64,000 nucleotides of DNA, taken from JABMNT01 sp048262655 (lineage in GTDB: Bacteria; Pseudomonadota; Alphaproteobacteria; Rhodospirillales; Casp-alpha2). Under the pieces are notes generated by a model. The model did no database searches and was not told the origin of the DNA. It saw only the letters and a list, made by a program, of their open reading frames with translations. Within the stretch, counting starts at the first letter, position 1. Every line of letters begins with the position of its first letter. A program made the translations under genes and the position numbers. The stretch lies in contig JBLXEY010000010.1 in NCBI GenBank assembly GCA_048262655.1, positions 1 through 64,000 of the forward strand. The letters are read 5' to 3'. Below are positions 26,162 to 35,382 of the stretch, in pieces.

Positions 26162-27268
26162 CTAGTCTTTGCCGAGGCCGTCGGGTTCGTGGCACACTCC
26201 GCCCGACTGGGGTGTTTTGACGCCAGTGGTTTGTGGATAGCTGAGGGGCAAGCCGCGCAGTGATCGCACGGCGAGAAACGCGAAGGCTTGAGCTTCCAGC
26301 GCATCCCCGCGCCAACCGACAGCTTCAACGGGATCAACCGGCGCATTCAGAGAGGCCCTGAGACGGCTCATCAGAACCCGATTGTGACGGCCGCCACCAC
26401 AGACCAGCCATTGCAACGGCGGCGCCGGGAATTGATTAGCCGCCTTGGCGACGGCACTGACAGAAAAAGCAGACAGGGTTGCAGCACCATCTTCGGGAGA
26501 CAGGTGCTGCACAGGACGAATGGAGAAGGCGTCTCGATCCAGAGATTTCGGGTAATTACGGTCGAAGTATTCATGATCGAGCAATTCTGACAATGCCTCG
26601 GGATCGACCTTACCCCGGCGCGCCAACTGTCCATCTATATCCATGCTATGATTTGTTTTCCCGCGCACCCAATCGTCGATGAGCGCGTTGCCAGGCCCCG
26701 TATCAAAGGCAATGGCACCGCCATCGGGACTAATCCATGTCACGTTTGCCACCCCACCAATATTGAGGATCGCAACAGGGCGCTCGAGTTTACGCGATAA
26801 TGCGACATGGTAGACCGGAGCCAACGGCGCACCTTCACCACCCGCGGCCACATCGGCACTGCGGAAATCATTAACCACTCGGATTCCTGTTTTACGGGCC
26901 AATAATGCCCCATCGCCGATTTGGCAGGTGACGGATTTATCCGGGTCATGAAAAACCGTTTGCCCGTGAAAGCCTACCACGCCAATGTCTGATGCCTTTA
27001 GGCCTGACTTCGCCAACACAGCGTTAACGGCCTCCGCATGTTGAAGGGTCAGTTCCTGCTCAATCGCTTGAGTCGCTTCATCTCTGGCCGCTCTCACACC
27101 CATGATGCTCCGCAGTTGATCGCGAAATCCATCGCGATAAGGAATCTCGAGGGAAGAGCCGAAGGCGAAGATTTCATCACCATCCGTTTCGATCAGCGCC
27201 GCATCAACCCCATCCATTGAGGTGCCACTCATCAAGCCGATTGCCAACATTTTAGGTGACCGTGTCAT
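26162..27268 (-). CDS. anmK: anhydro-N-acetylmuramic acid kinase AnmK
   Basis: A 368-residue sugar kinase of the ASKHA fold that cleaves and phosphorylates anhydro-MurNAc during murein recycling. Motifs are the phosphate loop IGLMSGTSMDGVDAAL, GFHGQTVFHDP, NIGGVANVTWI, FDTGPGNALIDDW and the late VCGGGRHN. The length is typical. It is convergent with the hydrolase and divergent from tyrS. Confidence 0.93.
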   Translation of the reverse strand: MTRSPKMLAIGLMSGTSMDGVDAALIETDGDEIFAFGSSLEIPYRDGFRDQLRSIMGVRAARDEATQAIEQELTLQHAEAVNAVLAKSGLKASDIGVVGFHGQTVFHDPDKSVTCQIGDGALLARKTGIRVVNDFRSADVAAGGEGAPLAPVYHVALSRKLERPVAILNIGGVANVTWISPDGGAIAFDTGPGNALIDDWVRGKTNHSMDIDGQLARRGKVDPEALSELLDHEYFDRNYPKSLDRDAFSIRPVQHLSPEDGAATLSAFSVSAVAKAANQFPAPPLQWLVCGGGRHNRVLMSRLRASLNAPVDPVEAVGWRGDALEAQAFAFLAVRSLRGLPLSYPQTTGVKTPQSGGVCHEPDGLGKD

Positions 27269-27366
27269 ACCCTATGTTTCTATGTTTTGTGTGCCAAGGG
27301 CAAGCAAACGTTGCACAGACCAAAAGGATAGAATAAACCACCTGTGCGAAAGATAATGGAGCAACT

Positions 27367-28620
27367 ATGAGCACACATAAATCCCAATTTATCCAAACGG
27401 TGCAAGAGCGAGGCTACCTGCACCAATGCACTGATATCGACAAATTGGATGCCCTGGCGGCTGAAAAGCCGATAACTGCCTATATTGGTTTTGACTGCAC
27501 AGCGCCGAGTCTGCACGCAGGCAGCTTAGTGTCGATCATGTTGCTCCGACATTTTCAAAAATCTGGACATAAACCCATTGTATTAATGGGTGGCGGCACG
27601 ACAAAGATTGGCGACCCCTCCGGAAAAGATGAGGCCCGCAAGCTTTTGGACGAAGAAGCAATTGCCGCCAATATGGAAGGTATCAAAGACGTTTTTGCAA
27701 AGTTTTTGACATTCGGCGACGGTCCAACAGACGCGATCATGGTGAATAACGCCGACTGGCTTGATGGTCTGGAATACATCTCCTTTCTAAGGGACTACGG
27801 GCGACATTTCTCTGTCAACAGAATGCTGACGTTTGACAGCGTAAAGCTACGGCTGGAGCGCGACCAACCGCTAAGTTTTCTTGAGTTTAACTACATGATC
27901 CTGCAAGCCTATGACTTTATGGAGCTGGCACGACGGATGGATTGTTCTGTCCAAATGGGGGGCTCGGATCAATGGGGTAACATCGTCAATGGCGTTGATT
28001 TAACCCGCCGGGTCATCTCAAAGGAAGTTTACGGCCTTACGACACCCCTGTTGACGACCGCATCCGGAGCAAAAATGGGTAAGACCGCGGCTGGCGCGGT
28101 ATGGCTGAATGACAGCATGCTATCTTCCTATGATTACTGGCAGTATTGGCGCAACACAGAGGACGCAGATGTCGGTAAATTTTTACGCCTGTTCACAGAT
28201 ATTCCTTTGGACGAAATTTGCCGACTGGAAGCCCTCGAAGGCGCAGAGTTAAACGATGCAAAAAAAGTCCTGGCTGATGCAGCTACGGCACTTTGCCATG
28301 GTGAAGACGCGGCGCAAACTGCCCGCCAAACAGCGGAAACCACTTTTGAAAAAGGTGGCTTGGGCGATGACCTCCCGACTTTCGATATTGAGAAGTCGCG
28401 TTTGGAAGAAGGTATTCCGGCCTTTCAACTTTTTCGAGAAGTCGAGTTGGCTGCCAGCGGTGGCGAAGCTCGTCGATTGATTAAGGGCGGCGGCGGCAAG
28501 GTCAACGACAAAGCTCTGCCTTCAGAGGTTCACGCCATAACGGCCAAGGACCTCAACGAAGAAGGCATCATAAAACTGTCCGCTGGCAAAAAGAAGCATG
28601 CTCTGGTGCGCTCCACCTAA
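27367..28620 (+). CDS. tyrS: tyrosyl-tRNA synthetase
   Basis: A 417-residue class I synthetase charging tRNA-Tyr. Visible are YIGFDCTAPSLHAGSLV (HIGH-type motif as HAGS), the tyrosine pocket YMILQAYDF and QMGGSDQWGN, the KMSKS counterpart KMGKTAAG, and a C-terminal S4 RNA-binding domain from about residue 350 (EARRLIKGGGGKVND). The length matches bacterial TyrRS. It ends four bases before the stop of the convergent AsmA-like gene. Confidence 0.95.
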   Translation: MSTHKSQFIQTVQERGYLHQCTDIDKLDALAAEKPITAYIGFDCTAPSLHAGSLVSIMLLRHFQKSGHKPIVLMGGGTTKIGDPSGKDEARKLLDEEAIAANMEGIKDVFAKFLTFGDGPTDAIMVNNADWLDGLEYISFLRDYGRHFSVNRMLTFDSVKLRLERDQPLSFLEFNYMILQAYDFMELARRMDCSVQMGGSDQWGNIVNGVDLTRRVISKEVYGLTTPLLTTASGAKMGKTAAGAVWLNDSMLSSYDYWQYWRNTEDADVGKFLRLFTDIPLDEICRLEALEGAELNDAKKVLADAATALCHGEDAAQTARQTAETTFEKGGLGDDLPTFDIEKSRLEEGIPAFQLFREVELAASGGEARRLIKGGGGKVNDKALPSEVHAITAKDLNEEGIIKLSAGKKKHALVRST

Positions 28621-28624
28621 GTCT

Positions 28625-31600
28625 TTAAGGCTTTGGCGTAGTGGGTTTAGGTTCTGAGATGATCCTGGGGTCCGGCTGTTTTTCATCGAAAATACCGAAC
28701 AGATTCCTCAAAAAACCAGGCGTCAATGCAGATAACGGGTTCACACTGATTTTCGGCTCTTCCAGGGAACCTGTCATTGAGTAATTGGCGGCAAAAACAC
28801 CGCTTCCTTTTTTGCCACCCGTCAAAAGTGTTCCCAGCACTGGAATGTGGCCGAGCACTGAGTTCAAGGCATAGGCCGGCACGACTGTACCCTTCATGTC
28901 GACAACATCGGCATGTCGATAAATCCGGCCGGCTGCTGTAAATCCAAGCGACGTTCCATTGGCGCGCGCTTCGGTAATTTGCAGGACGCCGTCATCATAA
29001 ACGAAAGGCACTTCGAGAGAATTAAACCCGATGCCATCTCCAGATAGAGCATCCAGGATACCCGTCAGCGCCATAATACTCAGGATATGGGCGAGTGCTG
29101 GAGCGTCAACGATCCGATAGTCATTCACACTCAATTGCCCTTTCAGGGGATTGCCCGGCACCGTATCATCAAAGATACCAGTGATCGTCAGGCTGCCACC
29201 TGTCATCGAGTTGTAGGCGTCAAGAAACCTGAGGGTATTCCCTGCGTCGTCTGAGCGAAGGGTCAAACTCCTGGTATTGTCTTCATTTGCTCGGATCGAA
29301 ATATCCAGCGACGCGCCATCGTCAAGTTTGCTTGAAAGTAAAAATGTTTTCCAGACTTCATCCGCGTAAGAAAAAGTACCGGAAACATTTTCCATCGATT
29401 GAAATTCGTTAATCCAGACCCGGTCAATCTCAATCGCCATCGTTAAGTTCGGCAGCAGGGACTCCTTACCTTGTTCATCTGGCTCGCCTGAAAACAGTTC
29501 GCCCCAATAAACGGAAAAGTCGAAGCTTGGGCCATGCAATCCCACTTCCCAGCCTCCATCATCCTTCGGAATCAGCGCTCCTTTAACATTTGTACGGCCG
29601 TAAACCAGATTCTCAAATTCGATCTTACTAATGCCGGTGCCGTCCGGCGCATAAGCAACAGCCCCCTTAATATCCAGTCCCTCAGACATCAAAGAAAATT
29701 CAGGTATTTCAACTACCACGTCGCGTTCCAGGTCAATCGTAATATTTGACTGACCCGATGCGCCCGCTTTCTTGATCCAGCCAAATGCCGGTGCCTGCAA
29801 TTCGGCTGCGGTGATGTCGGCATTGACTTCCAAGCGGCGATCTATGTCATCGAAGACCGTATAGCGAATTTTTGTGGCGATTGAGCCCTTCAAATAGTCA
29901 TCGGCGAAATGCTCCATATCAAAACCAAGATCACGCAGCTTACTGACGTCATTGAATACCGTGTACAAATCGTATCGGCTTTGAAAATCAGCGTTTGCGT
30001 CAAAGTTTTCGACCCAGACGACATCGGCGCTAATGTCGTCGTACGTCACATTTCCTGTGACTTTCATTTCATGGTTATCAACTTGAAGATCAAGTCTGCC
30101 GTTTTCGATACCGCGACCAAGCAAAACCCGGCCGATGGTCACATCGGTCAACTTTGAAGCCGCCGATATCTCGACATCATCGAGCGCCAAAGAATGCTCG
30201 AGGATAAATTTCATTTTCAAATCGGTTTGCGCGTTTCCTAAGGCACTCTTGGGATCAATTCCGAGCTCTGACGCAAAGCCCAGGGGTTCAGACTCAATAT
30301 ATTCCAGTTTGGACTTAACAGACCCGTCGATCACCAGATTAATATCCGCATATTGATCGAAAGCATCCAGTCCGGTCAGAACGATCTTGCCCCTAGACAA
30401 GGCCAGATCACGTGACTTTCCAGATCGCAGTGTGACCTCAAGGGTTTTGTCATCGAATACAACATCTCCCCCCACCCCTGTCGCCTTTGGCATCGGTGGT
30501 AAATAGTCGACCTCGACGCCACTGAGCTGCATCTTGCCGTTCATTCCATCAAGGCTAATTTCACCTTTCTCATCGACTTTAAACTGCGTCGAGGCCTGAA
30601 GCTGATGCAAAGTCCCCTCCGACAAATGCTGGGTTATCCAGTTGTAGGGGTCTGTCGCCAGATTTTTGGGCCAGTAGCGAGTTACGTCACTTACCGGGAC
30701 ATCTTTAAGATCAAGATCGATGTTTACATCAAGCGGTGTCTCTGAAGTGCGCAAACCGCCTATATTGCCAGCGACCGATATCTGCGGCCCCTGCAGGTCC
30801 GCATCGAACCGGATAACGTCAAGAAGATCCTTATTGTTGTCAAACTGCGCGGCCATATAAAAGGAACGCACGGGCAGATAATGATCAATTGGCGCAGGCA
30901 AATACAATCGCCAATTTGCGCCTAGCACGCCACTAAGCTCGTCTATTTTTGCGATGCCTGTCTCGCTCGAATACGCCCCGACAAGGACACCTGATTTCAA
31001 GCTCAGGTTTTCGGAAAAAGGCGCGGGTAACTGCAACTGATTTTCTGCCAGTTCAAGCCGAAGGTTATGAATTTCAATTCGGCTTGTATCGCTTTCGTAC
31101 TCGCCCATCATCTCGACAGACTTTACGGTGACCGTCTGCGAAAACGGCGCCGGCAACGAGATACTTCCCGCACCCCCTTTGACATCAAAACGGACATAGG
31201 GTGCGCCTTCCTGAATCGGAATCGACATTGCAACATTACCCTGGAGCGGAAGATTGAAGTTCTTCAAAAAATCCAGTTCGGCAAATGTGGGAGCGAAAGG
31301 AGCCAAAAATAACTTGTCGATATCTGCGGTTAACTCCAGACGCTTGCTGGCGGATTTGTAGCGTGCGAGCAACTCCAGTTCCGTTTGTGTGCCTGCAATA
31401 TCGATAATCAGTGACAATTGCCCTCTGACGCCAATGGCATCTCTGACCAAATGAATATCGGCAGCAGGCGCCATCCAGGATTTTTCGAGTATCTGGTCAT
31501 CAATCGCCAAGTCCGCTCCAACTATGTCCAATCGCGAGAGATAGCGCAGCGGGTGCTTCCCTTTGGGTCCATCCAGCATTTCTTGCATGAGGCTAAATGC

Positions 31601-32041
31601 CGAAGACGCATAGACCTCCTTCGCCCCTCCCAAGCCAAAATTGAACGAACCGTCCGTTTGCCTGATCACCCGTAACTTCGGTCCAAATATCTCTAGCGAA
31701 TCTGGCGCGACCTCGCCTTGCAAGAGAGCGGATCGGTTTAGGGCGAACGAAAGTTCCGGCACGCTGCTAATAATTTCGTCTTCATGGTTCAGGATTTGGA
31801 CATCGAGTATACGGATATCAAAGCTTCGTTCCCACCCCGCCCAGGTCAAAATCGTGTCACGCATCTTAAATTTGAAATTTGGCTGCCCGCGGTTGACCGA
31901 CTCTTCAATATAAGGGGATAGAAACCCTAGCGAAATAGGCCCTTTGGACAATTGCCAGGCGACGAGCAACATAATGATTACCAGCCCGGCACTGATCCCG
32001 GCCAGAACATGCACCACACCCTTGAACGTTTTGACAATCAA
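28625..32041 (-). CDS. AsmA/YhdP-like large envelope protein
   Basis: A 1138-residue protein with one N-terminal membrane helix (about 10-30) and a long periplasmic part rich in alternating beta strands. This matches the YhdP/TamB/AsmA class (DUF3971 in the middle, AsmA-like C-terminal region). The end carries VPAYALNSVLGHIPVLGTLLTGGKKGSGVFAANYSMTGSLEEPKISVNPLSALTPGFLRNLF in pieces typical of YhdP. Such proteins are thought to form hydrophobic grooves that carry phospholipid to the outer membrane. The start is TTG behind TAGGAT. It is divergent from glnE. Confidence 0.87.
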   Translation of the reverse strand: MIVKTFKGVVHVLAGISAGLVIIMLLVAWQLSKGPISLGFLSPYIEESVNRGQPNFKFKMRDTILTWAGWERSFDIRILDVQILNHEDEIISSVPELSFALNRSALLQGEVAPDSLEIFGPKLRVIRQTDGSFNFGLGGAKEVYASSAFSLMQEMLDGPKGKHPLRYLSRLDIVGADLAIDDQILEKSWMAPAADIHLVRDAIGVRGQLSLIIDIAGTQTELELLARYKSASKRLELTADIDKLFLAPFAPTFAELDFLKNFNLPLQGNVAMSIPIQEGAPYVRFDVKGGAGSISLPAPFSQTVTVKSVEMMGEYESDTSRIEIHNLRLELAENQLQLPAPFSENLSLKSGVLVGAYSSETGIAKIDELSGVLGANWRLYLPAPIDHYLPVRSFYMAAQFDNNKDLLDVIRFDADLQGPQISVAGNIGGLRTSETPLDVNIDLDLKDVPVSDVTRYWPKNLATDPYNWITQHLSEGTLHQLQASTQFKVDEKGEISLDGMNGKMQLSGVEVDYLPPMPKATGVGGDVVFDDKTLEVTLRSGKSRDLALSRGKIVLTGLDAFDQYADINLVIDGSVKSKLEYIESEPLGFASELGIDPKSALGNAQTDLKMKFILEHSLALDDVEISAASKLTDVTIGRVLLGRGIENGRLDLQVDNHEMKVTGNVTYDDISADVVWVENFDANADFQSRYDLYTVFNDVSKLRDLGFDMEHFADDYLKGSIATKIRYTVFDDIDRRLEVNADITAAELQAPAFGWIKKAGASGQSNITIDLERDVVVEIPEFSLMSEGLDIKGAVAYAPDGTGISKIEFENLVYGRTNVKGALIPKDDGGWEVGLHGPSFDFSVYWGELFSGEPDEQGKESLLPNLTMAIEIDRVWINEFQSMENVSGTFSYADEVWKTFLLSSKLDDGASLDISIRANEDNTRSLTLRSDDAGNTLRFLDAYNSMTGGSLTITGIFDDTVPGNPLKGQLSVNDYRIVDAPALAHILSIMALTGILDALSGDGIGFNSLEVPFVYDDGVLQITEARANGTSLGFTAAGRIYRHADVVDMKGTVVPAYALNSVLGHIPVLGTLLTGGKKGSGVFAANYSMTGSLEEPKISVNPLSALTPGFLRNLFGIFDEKQPDPRIISEPKPTTPKP

Positions 32042-32143
32042 AGTAATCCTACCTCAGCGAGACACATTGCACCGAGACCGTTCCATGGACTTGACCACAG
32101 ACATGCCATACCGCACTCTTTGGCAGTTCGGAGTCTCTTAGCA

Positions 32144-35104
32144 ATGCAAAATTTTGAATTTCTCGACAAACTGGAAAAACTACCCCGTCCCGCTGATGTT
32201 GAGGCTTTGGCGATCGGCCGAGAGCGCCTGAGCGAAGCCATAGAAAACACCCAGAATACAAGCTTGGCTGAGCGATTCAAGCTGCTCCTTTCACATGATA
32301 AAGCCCCGGAACTCATTGATGTAATCCTTGCTAGTAGTCCTTACCTGACGTGGTGCGCGACCATCGACCCGGCGTTCTTTTGTGACCTTCTTGAATTCGG
32401 CCCTGACAGAGTCCGAGAATCGATCTTTAAAGGTTTAATAAATAAGCGGAAAGAAACCCTTAACGAAGCAGAAGTTGCAACCGTTTTACGTATCGCAAAA
32501 CGCCGATTAGCCCTGACAATTGCCATCGCAGATATAAGCACCTATTGGCCGCTTGAAAGGGTCACAGAGACATTATCAGATCTTGCCAGTGCCTGCCTGT
32601 CGGTCGCCGCCTCTTTTTTACTCCGCGAACTCGCACTGAGTGGTGCCTTTAGTCTGCCTGATCTGGAAAACCCAGAGCAAAACTCCGGTTTGGTTATATT
32701 GGGTATGGGAAAATTGGGAGCACGTGAACTCAACTATTCGAGCGATATCGATCTCATCGTTCTGTATGACCCTGAAACCGTGGAGACCGATGCGCCGGAT
32801 CGTCTTCAAACTTTATTCGTTCGCCTGACGCGCCGTCTCGTCAAACTGATGGAAGACAGAACCGCTGACGGGTATGTCTTTCGCACGGATCTCCGTCTCC
32901 GACCGGACCCCGGAGCGACACCCATTGCCCTTACCACCTTTGCAGCTGAAACCTATTATGAGAGTCTTGGCCAAAACTGGGAGCGCGCGGCCATGATAAA
33001 GGCCCGTCCCGTCGCGGGAGATATTGACGCTGGCGAGCGTTTCCTGAGTTGGCTCACCCCCTTTATTTGGCGCAAGTCTCTGGACTTTGCTGCGATACAG
33101 GACATCCATGCGATCAAGCGCCAAATAAACATTCATAAGTCTGGGAACAGAATGGACGTACCCGGCCACAACATCAAACTGGGGCGCGGGGGAATTAGAG
33201 AAATTGAGTTTTTCGCGCAAACTCAACAGCTGATCTGGGGCGGGCGCGAGCCAAGTTTGCGTTCACCTTATACCCTGCCGGCGATTAAAGCTCTTGCTGA
33301 CTTTGGCTTGTGTGAGGACGGCACCTATCAAACACTTGAAAACTCTTATCGATTCTTAAGAACGGTCGAACACCGGCTGCAAATGATCAACGATGAGCAA
33401 ACCCAGACACTACCCGAGGATGAGGCCCACTTGACCCACCTGGCTTTGTTTATGGGGTATGAAAATTGCGAAACATTTACCGATGACGTTGAAATGCATA
33501 TCAAACGTGTGCACGAACTTTATGCCAATCTGTTTGATGATGCGCCGTCATTGGGCTCTGATCAAAACGCAGGTGGCAACCTGGTTTTTACAGGTGCTGA
33601 CACCGATCCGGAGACTTTAAAAACGATTGGCGAGCTGGGTTTTGAAACCCCCGCGACCATTGATACAATCATTCGGGGCTGGCATCACGGACGCTACCGG
33701 GCAACCCACAGTGCGCGCGCGCGCGAAATATTAACGGAGTTAATGCCACAATTGCTGCGAACGATTGCGTCAATGTCTGCTCCGACAGCAACATTTTTAA
33801 AGTTTGATGAATTCCTTAAGGGCCTTCCCGCGGGTGTTCAGTTATTTTCCATGTTCAAAGCTCAACCCGCCATCCTCACTCTGGTTGCGGAAATTATGGG
33901 GAAAGCCCCTCGACTGGCGCGGCATTTAGCAGGGCGCGCCTCCGTTCTGGATAGTGTTTTAGCCCCTGACTTTTTCAACCCGCCAATGGCAATTGATGCG
34001 CTGCATGAGGACTTAAGGCAACAATTACGGCGCTCCGAATATTTGGAAGACAGCTTGAACATCTGCCGTCGCTGGACGCATGATCACCGCTTTCAGGTTG
34101 GCGTCCACAGGTTACAAGGCTTAATCAAGCCCGCCGACGCGTCTGGCGCCCTTAGCGATATCGCTCAAACCGTTCTGCAACTCTTGTACCCGGCCGTTGA
34201 GGCAGATTTCTCACGCATTCATGGCCGGGTCGAAGCGGCTTCTTTGGCGGTTTTGGCGCTCGGTAAATTAGGGAGCCGGGAAATGACTGCATCTTCTGAC
34301 CTGGATCTGGTTTTTATTTACGATGTGTCTGATGAAGCAGCACAATCTGATGGGAGCAAACCGCTTTACGCCACCCAATATTTTGCCCGTTTAGGCCAAC
34401 GATATATCAATGCAATCACCGCCCTTACGCAAGAAGGCGCCCTTTATGAAGTCGACATGAGGCTGCGCCCTTCTGGCAATTCAGGGCCAATAGCGACCAC
34501 CCTGACAGCCTTTAAAAAATATCATCGGGAGTCTGCATGGACTTGGGAACATATGGCTATGACACGTGCCCGGACTGTCGTTTCCGACCCAACGTTTGGG
34601 CCAATCGTCGAAGCCGCCATCGAACAAACGCTGACGGCAGAACGTGATCCAGAAAAGCTATTGCATGACGTAGCTGACATGCGCATACGTTTAGCCAAAG
34701 AAAAGCCGGCTGATGGTCTTTGGTCCCTGAAACAAATGCGTGGCGGCATGATCGATATTGAGTTCATTACCCAATACTTGCTGCTAAAACATGCCCGCTC
34801 ACATCCGGAAATCCTTGCACAGAACACAGTTCAGGCGTTGCGAAATCTATGCGATGCAGAATTACTGGACCCTGTTGACGGCAACACCCTGATTACAACA
34901 TTGCAGCTTTGGCAAGGTCTACAAGGTATGCTCAGCCTTACCGTCGAAGAAGAAATGACCAAAACCCGTGAAGCCGAGATGTCTGCCGCCTTGAAAGCCG
35001 ATCTGGTAGCCATCGCCAGCGAGCCGGATTTTGAACGACTGGAAGCGCGGGTTCTTGAAGATGCAGGCCGTGTTTACGAATTATATAAACAAATTATCGG
35101 TTAG
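32144..35104 (+). CDS. glnE: bifunctional glutamine synthetase adenylyltransferase/deadenylase GlnE
   Basis: A 986-residue enzyme that attaches and removes AMP on glutamine synthetase in response to PII proteins. Two nucleotidyltransferase domains are visible: ILGMGKLGARELNYSSDIDLIVLYD near residue 190, with KLGRGGIREIEF later, and LALGKLGSREMTASSDLDLVFIYD near residue 705. Each is followed by a PII-uridylyltransferase-like helical region. The open frame extends 64 codons upstream to 31952, but that part overlaps the AsmA-like gene and lacks family similarity. The ATG at 32144, behind GGAG, is preferred. Confidence 0.94.
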   Translation: MQNFEFLDKLEKLPRPADVEALAIGRERLSEAIENTQNTSLAERFKLLLSHDKAPELIDVILASSPYLTWCATIDPAFFCDLLEFGPDRVRESIFKGLINKRKETLNEAEVATVLRIAKRRLALTIAIADISTYWPLERVTETLSDLASACLSVAASFLLRELALSGAFSLPDLENPEQNSGLVILGMGKLGARELNYSSDIDLIVLYDPETVETDAPDRLQTLFVRLTRRLVKLMEDRTADGYVFRTDLRLRPDPGATPIALTTFAAETYYESLGQNWERAAMIKARPVAGDIDAGERFLSWLTPFIWRKSLDFAAIQDIHAIKRQINIHKSGNRMDVPGHNIKLGRGGIREIEFFAQTQQLIWGGREPSLRSPYTLPAIKALADFGLCEDGTYQTLENSYRFLRTVEHRLQMINDEQTQTLPEDEAHLTHLALFMGYENCETFTDDVEMHIKRVHELYANLFDDAPSLGSDQNAGGNLVFTGADTDPETLKTIGELGFETPATIDTIIRGWHHGRYRATHSARAREILTELMPQLLRTIASMSAPTATFLKFDEFLKGLPAGVQLFSMFKAQPAILTLVAEIMGKAPRLARHLAGRASVLDSVLAPDFFNPPMAIDALHEDLRQQLRRSEYLEDSLNICRRWTHDHRFQVGVHRLQGLIKPADASGALSDIAQTVLQLLYPAVEADFSRIHGRVEAASLAVLALGKLGSREMTASSDLDLVFIYDVSDEAAQSDGSKPLYATQYFARLGQRYINAITALTQEGALYEVDMRLRPSGNSGPIATTLTAFKKYHRESAWTWEHMAMTRARTVVSDPTFGPIVEAAIEQTLTAERDPEKLLHDVADMRIRLAKEKPADGLWSLKQMRGGMIDIEFITQYLLLKHARSHPEILAQNTVQALRNLCDAELLDPVDGNTLITTLQLWQGLQGMLSLTVEEEMTKTREAEMSAALKADLVAIASEPDFERLEARVLEDAGRVYELYKQIIG

Positions 35105-35288
35105 TTCGTGTCTCATTGGTTGACCGCACAACGGCCGATGGCCCAGTCTCTCAGTTTGGCACCGTTAGCTAAAAAAAATATTTAGTGGGCGAACGCTGGC
35201 TGTTCCGCTTTATAATTTGTCCCAATGGGGCTTCACTGCTATCGACAACAAACATTGAGTTTAGGTGACCGCCTCCTTAACAGAGGTA

Positions 35289-35304
35289 TGACCGGTTGAG
35301 GTCA
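35289..35304. promoter_or_regulatory. inverted repeat TGACC-N6-GGTCA upstream of the TPR gene
   Basis: TGACC and GGTCA are separated by six bases, 79 bases before the TPR-glycosyltransferase start. A third copy, GGTGACC, lies about 25 bases upstream. No matching promoter was recognised. Confidence 0.25.
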
Positions 35305-35382
35305 CAGCTCTAAAAGGATATTCAAGAGTACCTTATTTGTGATTTCGTTGACTCAGATTACTTAATACAGAAAGCCTAGTAA

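Noticed and set aside
31952..32143. 64-codon N-terminal extension of GlnE
   Set aside because: It lies over the divergent AsmA-like gene's start, has no GlnE character, and ATG 32144 has a ribosome site.
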